The notes under the pieces: generated by a model | Told to the model about the DNA's origin: nothing | Databases searched by the model: none | What the model saw: only the letters and a program-made list of their open reading frames with translations | Made by a program: the position numbers and the translations under genes | Shown: piece by piece, positions 8,238 through 14,796 of the stretch | Position numbering within the stretch: position 1 is the first letter of the stretch | Layout of the letters: each line of letters opens with the position of its first letter | Assembly (NCBI RefSeq): GCF_900106565.1 | Contig: NZ_FNNJ01000001.1 | Span: 806,001-870,000 of the forward strand | Origin: Lutibacter oricola | GTDB taxonomy: Bacteria > Bacteroidota > Bacteroidia > Flavobacteriales > Flavobacteriaceae | Reading direction: 5' to 3' | Length of the DNA: 64,000 bases

Positions 8238-9350
8238 CTACCTCCAACTAAAATTCTTTTTCATTGCTTGTTTTTTTATTGAACCAATTAAGGCATTTTC
8301 TAAATTTTTATTTTTTGAAGTTTTAGTTTTTGTAGCAACATATTTTTTTCTAAGATTATTTAATTCTTGAATTTTTTGTTGAATTTCTTTTCTTTCTTTT
8401 TGTTTAGCTTCAACATATTTTTTTAATTCTGCTGTAGATTTATTTTGAAGGTGTTTAGGTAAACTTTTTTTGTTCAATTTGGCATAATCTACTTTTTTAT
8501 CTTTTACAGCATCAACTAAATCCCAACTTGCATTTTTGTACATTCTGCTACTTTTACTAACAGCTCTTTTTACAACAACTTCTTCATCTAATTCTTCAGC
8601 TTTAGAGTCTTGCTCGTATTGTAATTTTTGTTTACTTTTTCCTATAGCGCCATAACTAATGTAGGTTTTGTTTAATCGGTTATTTTGTTCAATAATAATT
8701 CTGTCATAAGGTGTTTTAATATGTACAATTTTTTCGTTGTGGTCTATTGTCATATAATCACCTTTTGTTAAATGTGCACCTTCTTGCCATTTTCCAGAAA
8801 TGCCATTTTCATAATTTCCACAAAAAATAGTATTAACAGTTACGTCTTTTTCATTTGCTAAAGAAGCTGCTTCTTTATAACTCAGTTTTCCTTGTGTAAA
8901 AGGTTCGTTTCCGGCAATAAAAATAATTTTTAAATCATCTTTATTAGTTCCCCATTTTAGGTTTTTTAATGAAGTATTTATCACTTGTCCACAGTATTCA
9001 CTTCCACCATTAGTTTTTAAAGCAAACAGTTTTTCTGAAATTTCATCTAAATCTTCGCTAAAGTTTAAAACTTGTCGTATAAAGCCATCAGATTGTTCTA
9101 AGTCATCATTTCCATATTCATACAAAGCAATTTGTAAATCTGGTTGATTGGTTCCACATTTAGCATACGATAATTCGTTTACAATTTCCCAAAGCTGTGT
9201 TTTAGCTTGGTTAATAAGTCCGTCCATACTATTACTCGTATCAAGTAATAAAGCTACTTTAATTTGTTGTTTTGCTTTTGGATTATTAGCATTACAAGTA
9301 AAAGTTGAGATGGTTAGTGTGATGATTAATAATTTTAAAAGCGTTTTCAT
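8238..9350 (-). CDS. Secreted von Willebrand factor A domain protein
   Basis: The 370-residue protein has an N-terminal signal peptide. A VWA domain covers about residues 28-215, with an intact MIDAS metal site (DTSNSM, the DxSxS motif), the later threonine in LKTNGGSEYCG and the aspartate-rich beta strand KDDLKIIFIAGNEPF. The C-terminal third is lysine/glutamate-rich and probably coiled coil (KQKERKEIQQKIQEL), ending in a basic tail. VWA domains bind protein ligands through the metal, and here the likely place of action is the periplasm or outer surface. A cysteine at the end of the signal region does not fit a good lipobox. The SIMPL gene lies just upstream on the same strand. The biological role is unknown. 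Confidence 0.72.
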   Translation of the reverse strand: MKTLLKLLIITLTISTFTCNANNPKAKQQIKVALLLDTSNSMDGLINQAKTQLWEIVNELSYAKCGTNQPDLQIALYEYGNDDLEQSDGFIRQVLNFSEDLDEISEKLFALKTNGGSEYCGQVINTSLKNLKWGTNKDDLKIIFIAGNEPFTQGKLSYKEAASLANEKDVTVNTIFCGNYENGISGKWQEGAHLTKGDYMTIDHNEKIVHIKTPYDRIIIEQNNRLNKTYISYGAIGKSKQKLQYEQDSKAEELDEEVVVKRAVSKSSRMYKNASWDLVDAVKDKKVDYAKLNKKSLPKHLQNKSTAELKKYVEAKQKERKEIQQKIQELNNLRKKYVATKTKTSKNKNLENALIGSIKKQAMKKNFSWR

Positions 9351-9372
9351 ATGTATTGGTTTTAAAGATTAA

Positions 9373-10077
9373 TTATTTTATTTGAAATTTTACGTGAACT
9401 TCAGCAGAAATTATAATGTTTCTAAATTCAAGGTTTTCAAAATTGAATTTGTTGCTTTTTGATCTTGAGCCATATCCAACAACAACCACTTCGTTCAATT
9501 GATTAAAGTTTTGTGTAGTATTAATAGCTTGTTCTTGAATATGTATGGCTTTACCAATGGTTTGTCCAATAGCTTCAGTATATTTTTTAGCTTTGGTTTT
9601 GGCCATTTTTATAGCGTTTACTTTAGTTTGAAGTTTAAATTCTTCAATTTCAGAATGATCTACTCTCGCAACAGAAATATTTGAAATTCCAATTTTTTCA
9701 AGGCTTTCATAAACTTTTCCTAGTTCTATTGCAGTGCTAACTTTTAGTTCGTAGGTTTTAGATTTATGAATATCAGTTTGTTTAAAAAAGTAATATTTAT
9801 AACTACTAGTAAAATCTTTTACTTTAAAATTTTCTTCAAGTTTTATATTGTTTTTATTCAATTCGTTAATCATTAAAGCCTCTTGTTTTTCAACAGAGAG
9901 TTTTAGCTTTTTATTAGCTTCATTAATTACAATAGTTAAGTAAATTTCGTTGGGTGTAATTTCTAATTGAGATGAGCCGTTTAATTCAATATAATTTTCA
10001 TCTATAAAGTTTTTTTGAAATTGGGCATTTACAATTACAGTTTGTATTAGTAGTAAACAAAAAAGTAGCTTTTTCAT
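9373..10077 (-). CDS. SIMPL (DUF541) domain periplasmic protein with a TonB-box-like motif
   Basis: I chose the ATG at 10077 because it gives a clean signal peptide (MKKLLFCLLLIQTVIVNAQ); a longer reading frame upstream is not conserved-looking. The 234-residue mature-type protein has SIMPL features: the early IELNGSSQLEITPNEIYLTI strand, the KVYESLEKIGISNISVARVDHS segment and the helix KVNAIKMAKTKAKKYTEAIG. SIMPL proteins are periplasmic or outer-membrane-associated and of unclear function. Unusually, residues near 196-203 read EVVVVGYG, the hallmark found at the start of SusC-type TonB receptor plugs. It shares a nearly identical leader with the VWA gene immediately downstream. Confidence 0.75.
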   Translation of the reverse strand: MKKLLFCLLLIQTVIVNAQFQKNFIDENYIELNGSSQLEITPNEIYLTIVINEANKKLKLSVEKQEALMINELNKNNIKLEENFKVKDFTSSYKYYFFKQTDIHKSKTYELKVSTAIELGKVYESLEKIGISNISVARVDHSEIEEFKLQTKVNAIKMAKTKAKKYTEAIGQTIGKAIHIQEQAINTTQNFNQLNEVVVVGYGSRSKSNKFNFENLEFRNIIISAEVHVKFQIK

Positions 10078-10293
10078 AATGTATTGGTTTAAATTCAAGG
10101 TAAAAGTAAGTGTAACTTTTAGGTTAAAAAACAAAGAATGAGCAACGCTATTTTATAATTGAGTAAACAGTACTTATTAATGAGTGAAAGTGTATTTTAG
10201 GCTGTTTAAATACCTGTTTACGGCTATTTTTATAAGAACTACGTTTTATTTAATGCTTTAAAGTGTGTAGCTTTACAGAACAATTATATATAC

Positions 10294-12483
10294 ATGAAAC
10301 TAAAATCTACATTACTATTGTTTTTTATTGTATTTACATTTCAGGTAAATGCTCAAGTAAAGAATAGTAAATCTAATTCTAACTATTATTCCGATTTTGT
10401 TGCCGATGAAAACGGAAATAGACTGAATGATATAACAGTTAGAGTTCAAGGTTCTAACAGAACAACAAAAACAAATATTAATGGCGAGTTTACTATTGAA
10501 GCAAAAGAAGGTGATGTTATTGAATTAAGTAAAGACGGTTTGCTTATTAATACCTATGTGTACGACGGAAGTAGCGAATATCAAATTGAAGATAATTCTG
10601 GTAAAAGCAAAATTCAATCTAAATTTAAAAGTAGAATAGCAGATCAGTTTCCTGTGTTTTTAGATTCGGCACAGTATTATAAAAAAAACAATCCGTTTAA
10701 AAGTATTGAGTTTATAGAAAAAGCATTAAAATCTCAAACTTCAAAAAGAGGTAATTCAACAAATATTTCTAGTGCTTATGAAGTTTTAGGAGATGTTTAT
10801 ATGAATTTAAAACAGCACGATTTAGCTTCAAAAAATTATAAAACAGCATTAGGTAGTAAAAGTTCTACAACTCTAAAATTGAAGTTGGCAAAAGCACTTT
10901 CTTTTGAAAATAAGAATGAGGAAAGCACAAAAATATTAACTTCAATATTGAATAAGAAAATGACTTCTTTTCAAAAAATTGAAGTGTATGAAACTTTAGG
11001 TAATAACTATTTTCAGCTAAAAAATTACAGTAAAGCAAAAGAGTATTTTAATAATGCATTAGAATTTTCAAATACCAATAATTTTAATGAAAAAGTAACA
11101 GCAATAGGTTCTAAATTGGCAGAAGTTGCTCGTTTGCAAGGGAAAGTTACTGAAGCTAAAAAATATTTAGAAAACAGTATTAAAGTATCAAAAAAGGCAA
11201 CTTTAAATAAGCGTGCTGTAATTACAAATACTGTTGCAAACCAATATAGAGATCAACAAAATTTTGACAAAGAAATTGAGCTGAAAAAGCAAACACTTCA
11301 AGAATTAGAAGATGCTGAGTTAAATGAAGTTATTACCGAAGATGATTCCGAAGAAAAAATTTCAGTTCAGCAATTAAACTTAGATATTGGAAATGCATAT
11401 GCCAAAAAGAAATCATATAACAAAGCAATTGGTTATTTAGAAAAAAGTAAGAACGATGCAACCAAAGTTTTAGATATTGAAACAAAAAAAGAAGCAGTTG
11501 AGCAACTTTCAGAAATTTATAAAAACGTAGGTGACTATAAAAAAGCGCTAAGTAATTACCAAGAATATGTAAGTTTAGTAGATATTTTATATAAAAAGAA
11601 AGAGAAAGAGATTGAAGATGTTGTTGCTATAAATAAAAGCTTAGCCGAAAAACAAAACAGAATAAATAGTTTAGAAAAAGATAGAGAATTAACTGAAAGT
11701 AGTTACAAGTTATACGAGAGCGAACAACAAATTACAATTGAAAATTATAAGCGCCAACGTTTAATAATTTATTCGTTAATTGGCGGATTATTGTTGTTGT
11801 TAGTAGCTGTTTATTTTATGTATAAAAGTAATAAACAACGTAGATTGGCAAATAATTTATTGGCATTAAAATCGTTGAGAAGTCAAATGAACCCTCACTT
11901 TATTTTTAATGCATTAAATTCAGTAAACGGATTTATTGCTCAAAATGATGAGCGTACAGCTAATAGATATTTAACCGATTTTTCTACGCTAATGCGCAAC
12001 GTATTAAACAATTCTGAAGAAGATTTTATACCGCTTTCTAAAGAAATTGAGTTGTTAGAGTTGTATATGAAATTGGAACATTCACGCTTTACAGATAAGT
12101 TTGATTATAAAGTTGAAATAGATCCAAATTTAAAAATTAGCGAATATCAAATTCCACCAATGTTATTGCAACCTTATATAGAAAATGCTGTGTGGCACGG
12201 TTTACGTTACAAGCAAGAGAAAGGATTTTTAAAAGTAGCATTTTACCAAAAAGACGCAGAAAGTATTTGCATTGAAATTTCAGATGATGGTATTGGGCGT
12301 AAAAAATCTAAGGAGTTAAAAACAGAGAATCAACAAAAACAAAAATCTAAAGGAATGGATAATATTAAAAAACGTGTTGCCATTTTAAACGAAATGTACA
12401 GCGATAAGGTTGATGTTTTTATTGAAGATTTATACAAAAACAATGCAGGAACAAAAGTGGTATTAACGCTAAAAAAAGATTAA
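10294..12483 (+). CDS. LytS-type sensor histidine kinase with carboxypeptidase-regulatory-like and TPR sensor domains
   Basis: The 729-residue protein has a signal peptide (to about residue 20), a carboxypeptidase-regulatory-like beta domain (about 33-93) and a long array of TPR-type helices (about 120-430). A coiled coil, one transmembrane helix (about 488-507) and a cytoplasmic His_kinase domain follow. The phosphoacceptor motif is SQMNPHFIFNALNS, and the ATPase boxes are PPMLLQPYIENAVWHGL and ISDDGIGRK. The kinase phosphorylates the LytTR regulator encoded 87 bp downstream. The periplasmic TPR part probably senses an envelope component. The regulatory-like domain at the extreme N terminus is a less common addition to this kinase class. 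Confidence 0.88.
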   Translation: MKLKSTLLLFFIVFTFQVNAQVKNSKSNSNYYSDFVADENGNRLNDITVRVQGSNRTTKTNINGEFTIEAKEGDVIELSKDGLLINTYVYDGSSEYQIEDNSGKSKIQSKFKSRIADQFPVFLDSAQYYKKNNPFKSIEFIEKALKSQTSKRGNSTNISSAYEVLGDVYMNLKQHDLASKNYKTALGSKSSTTLKLKLAKALSFENKNEESTKILTSILNKKMTSFQKIEVYETLGNNYFQLKNYSKAKEYFNNALEFSNTNNFNEKVTAIGSKLAEVARLQGKVTEAKKYLENSIKVSKKATLNKRAVITNTVANQYRDQQNFDKEIELKKQTLQELEDAELNEVITEDDSEEKISVQQLNLDIGNAYAKKKSYNKAIGYLEKSKNDATKVLDIETKKEAVEQLSEIYKNVGDYKKALSNYQEYVSLVDILYKKKEKEIEDVVAINKSLAEKQNRINSLEKDRELTESSYKLYESEQQITIENYKRQRLIIYSLIGGLLLLLVAVYFMYKSNKQRRLANNLLALKSLRSQMNPHFIFNALNSVNGFIAQNDERTANRYLTDFSTLMRNVLNNSEEDFIPLSKEIELLELYMKLEHSRFTDKFDYKVEIDPNLKISEYQIPPMLLQPYIENAVWHGLRYKQEKGFLKVAFYQKDAESICIEISDDGIGRKKSKELKTENQQKQKSKGMDNIKKRVAILNEMYSDKVDVFIEDLYKNNAGTKVVLTLKKD

Positions 12484-12570
12484 ATAAAACGAGCATATTC
12501 AAAAGTTTATACTCAGTTAAATGATTAATAGCGAACAGCAGGTAACCGCTAAAAAAAATAATAAATACAC

Positions 12571-13305
12571 ATGAAATTAAGAGCTATAATTGTTGAAGAC
12601 GAACAAGCCAGTAGAGTAATACTTAAAAATTATGTTACCAAATATTGCCCGCAAATTACCATTTTGGGCGAAGCTGAGAATATAGACGAAGCGCTTGTTT
12701 TAATAAAAAGTAACGAGTTAGACTTGGTTTTTTTAGATGTTGAAATGCCGTATGGTAACGCATTCGATTTATTAGAGAAAGTAGGTAATCATACTTTTGA
12801 AACAATTTTTGTAACCGCATACAATCAATACGCAATTGAAGCTTTAAACAAACACGCATCGTATTATTTACTTAAACCAATTTCTATAGACGAGTTAATA
12901 AAAGCGGTAGATTATGTAGTTGAAGTAAAATCTAAAGAAAACGATTTGCAAAACACAGTGTTAATTCCAAAAACCAATTCTAACACCAAAAAAATTACCA
13001 TTCCAACGCAAGATGGTTTTGAAGTGTTAGAAATTAAAGATATATTGTATTGCAAAGCAGATGATAATTACACGCATATATATTTACAAAACGAACACAA
13101 AAAATTAGTAAGTAAAACGTTAAAATATTTTGAAGAAATTTTAAAAGAAAGTAGCTTTGCTCGTATCCACAAATCCTATTTGGTAAACATTAATTATGTT
13201 ACAAACTATAAAAAAGGAAAGGGTGGAAGCGTAACACTTACAAATGGTAAAGAGCTTTCAGTTTCTTCATCTAAAAAAGGAGAATTATTAGCTTTTTTTA
13301 AATAA
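12571..13305 (+). CDS. LytTR family response regulator
   Basis: The 244-residue protein has an N-terminal receiver domain with the acidic pair at IVEDE, the phosphoacceptor aspartate in LVFLDVEMP (about residue 54), the threonine in FVTAYNQYA and the lysine in YYLLKPIS. A LytTR DNA-binding domain covers about residues 140-244 (ILYCKADDNYTHIYL, FARIHKSYLVNINYV). Such regulators bind pairs of short direct repeats. It is the cognate of the upstream kinase. The carbonic anhydrase-like gene starts 9 bp after it, so the three form one operon. Confidence 0.93.
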   Translation: MKLRAIIVEDEQASRVILKNYVTKYCPQITILGEAENIDEALVLIKSNELDLVFLDVEMPYGNAFDLLEKVGNHTFETIFVTAYNQYAIEALNKHASYYLLKPISIDELIKAVDYVVEVKSKENDLQNTVLIPKTNSNTKKITIPTQDGFEVLEIKDILYCKADDNYTHIYLQNEHKKLVSKTLKYFEEILKESSFARIHKSYLVNINYVTNYKKGKGGSVTLTNGKELSVSSSKKGELLAFFK

Positions 13306-13313
13306 AATATATA

Positions 13314-13823
13314 ATGATTATAAAAGAATTAAACGGAGTTAAACCTCAATTTGGAGATGATTGCTTTTTGGCAGAAAACTGTGTAATTATTGGTCAGGTA
13401 GAAATGGGTAAGCAATGTAGTATTTGGTACAATGCTGTAATTAGAGGCGATGTACACTACATAAAAATGGGAGATAAGGTAAACGTGCAAGACGGTGCAG
13501 TTATACACGCAACCTACCAAAAATACCCAACAAATATTGGAAACAATGTTTCAATAGGTCACAATGCAATGGTACACGGTTGCACAATTCACGACAATGT
13601 TTTAATTGGTATGGGATCTATAGTAATGGACGATTGTGTGGTAGAAAGTAACTCAATTATTGCTGCCGGAGCTGTGGTTACAAAAGGAACTCATATCGAA
13701 TCAGGAACCATATATGCAGGTATTCCAGCAAAAAAAGTAAAAGATATTAGTCAAGAATTAATTTCTGGAGAAATTGATAGAATTGCCAATAACTACGTAA
13801 AATATTCAGGTTGGTATAAATAA
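13314..13823 (+). CDS. Gamma carbonic anhydrase family protein (left-handed beta-helix)
   Basis: The 169-residue protein is a hexapeptide-repeat left-handed beta-helix of the YrdA/PaaY/CaiE group. It has the RGDVHYIKMGDKVNVQDGA signature. The three histidine metal ligands of gamma carbonic anhydrases are visible, one in DGAVIHATY and two in GHNAMVHGC. Catalytic glutamates of the archaeal Cam prototype are not clearly present, so carbonic anhydrase activity is uncertain. Members are usually trimers with a metal at subunit interfaces. It follows the LytTR regulator by 8 bases, suggesting translational linkage, but the functional connection is unclear. Confidence 0.85.
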   Translation: MIIKELNGVKPQFGDDCFLAENCVIIGQVEMGKQCSIWYNAVIRGDVHYIKMGDKVNVQDGAVIHATYQKYPTNIGNNVSIGHNAMVHGCTIHDNVLIGMGSIVMDDCVVESNSIIAAGAVVTKGTHIESGTIYAGIPAKKVKDISQELISGEIDRIANNYVKYSGWYK

Positions 13824-13865
13824 TAGTTCAAATTTCATTAAGGTTTAACTTTTAAAATAAAACAT

Positions 13866-14117
13866 ATGAGTAATTTATCAAACATTAAAAACGAGATTGA
13901 TACTTATGCAAGTACATCAAATTTAACAGAATTGCAAATTGTTGAAAAATTGAAAAGTCATTACTTCAATAAAAAAGTAAACGCAAATTTAAAGCTCTAC
14001 AAACAGGGAAAGAAAAAAGTGAGTGATATTACAAAAGACCTAAAAATTTCATCTCGAAAATTTTATGCAATCTTAGAAAAAAAGAATATTGAGCATAAAA
14101 AATATAACAAAAAATAA
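13866..14117 (+). CDS. Small basic protein, possible helix-turn-helix
   Basis: This 83-residue, lysine-rich protein is not one I recognise. The N-terminal half is predicted helical (LTELQIVEKLKSHYF). The C-terminal half, VSDITKDLKISSRKFYAILEK, has the spacing of a helix-turn-helix similar to the C-terminal recognition part of resolvases: a helix, a turn at KIS and a second helix. The charge and the motif make nucleic-acid binding plausible but unproven. It lies 42 bp after the carbonic anhydrase-like gene, in the same direction, and directly before a structured non-coding element. I see no promoter match of its own. Confidence 0.55.
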   Translation: MSNLSNIKNEIDTYASTSNLTELQIVEKLKSHYFNKKVNANLKLYKQGKKKVSDITKDLKISSRKFYAILEKKNIEHKKYNKK

Positions 14118-14132
14118 TTTTATTCTCAACTC

Positions 14133-14264
14133 TTGGGCGTTTCCCTTCGGGTCAGGCTCTCGCTACTCGCTTTTTTTGGAAATTGAGCAGAGTTTAAATC
14201 CAAAAAAGAGCTCAAACAAACCGCTCCATCCTTAACGCATTAGCATTTGGAATGGAGCGGTTTT
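14133..14264. repeat. GC-rich structured non-coding element
   Basis: This roughly 130-base island contrasts with its AT-rich surroundings. It begins TTGGGCGTTTCCCTTCGGGT, with a CCC-TTC-GGG mini-hairpin. It contains a 9-bp stem TTTTTTGGA (14172-14180) with TCCAAAAAA (14199-14207), and ends in an 11-bp stem AACCGCTCCAT (14219-14229) with ATGGAGCGGTT (14252-14262) around a 22-base loop. I recall similar GGGCGT...CCCTAACGCA elements between genes of many Bacteroidota. It sits in a convergent junction, so termination is one possible role. Confidence 0.5.
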
Positions 14265-14269
14265 GTAGT

Positions 14270-14785
14270 TTATATAAATAATAAAATAATAGTTAAAGCA
14301 AATCCACCAAAAGCAAAATACAATCCTTTTTTTAATAGTTTAGACTTTGGTAAAAACATAAAAAACGATGAAATTGCAAAAAACAATAATGAAATTCCAA
14401 AGAAAACATTAAGCCAATATACAGGCGAGTTTGTTGTTGCTTTATGTAAATGAACAAATTTATCTAATATAAAAGGCAATTGTTTAGAAGTGTATTTAGC
14501 AATACCGGTTTCTTTATTGTAAGTTCCATTTTTAAAGTAAATTACGCTGCCTTCTTCTTTAGTTACTTTAAAATTTCGCATTCTTAAAGCCTTTCCTAAT
14601 TCATTTGTTTTAGTATTTGGCTTTAATTTTTTTTCTACTATTTTTTCGATTTTTAAAAAATCAGTATCTCTATAAATTAAAATTACTCCACTTAATGCGT
14701 ATACGGTCATAATTCCTGCTAGAAAGAAACCTAAATAGCGGTGCACTATTCTAATTAATGCTGTTGTTGATTTTTTTTTATTCAT
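14270..14785 (-). CDS. PepSY-associated transmembrane protein
   Basis: The 171-residue protein has the layout of short PepSY_TM proteins. A first membrane helix follows VHRYLGFFLAGIM (about residues 13-36), then comes a periplasmic PepSY-like region of about 70 residues, and two more helices near the C terminus (about 123-142 and 152-170) flank a basic loop. The His-Arg-Tyr-Leu-Gly start is typical. Relatives accompany siderophore or other TonB receptors and can act in inner-membrane electron transfer or ferric reduction. It is the last gene of the operon GLPGLI, TonB-receptor-like barrel, PepSY protein, 11 bp after the barrel gene. Function in metal handling is an inference. Confidence 0.75.
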   Translation of the reverse strand: MNKKKSTTALIRIVHRYLGFFLAGIMTVYALSGVILIYRDTDFLKIEKIVEKKLKPNTKTNELGKALRMRNFKVTKEEGSVIYFKNGTYNKETGIAKYTSKQLPFILDKFVHLHKATTNSPVYWLNVFFGISLLFFAISSFFMFLPKSKLLKKGLYFAFGGFALTIILLFI

Positions 14786-14796
14786 TTAAAATTGAT

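Noticed and set aside
8238-9350. VWA protein as a lipoprotein because of a cysteine after the signal region
   Set aside because: The residues before the cysteine (T-F-T) do not form an acceptable lipobox.
14247-14453. 68-residue open frame opposite the end of the PepSY gene
   Set aside because: It starts inside the structured element and is antisense to a recognisable membrane protein.
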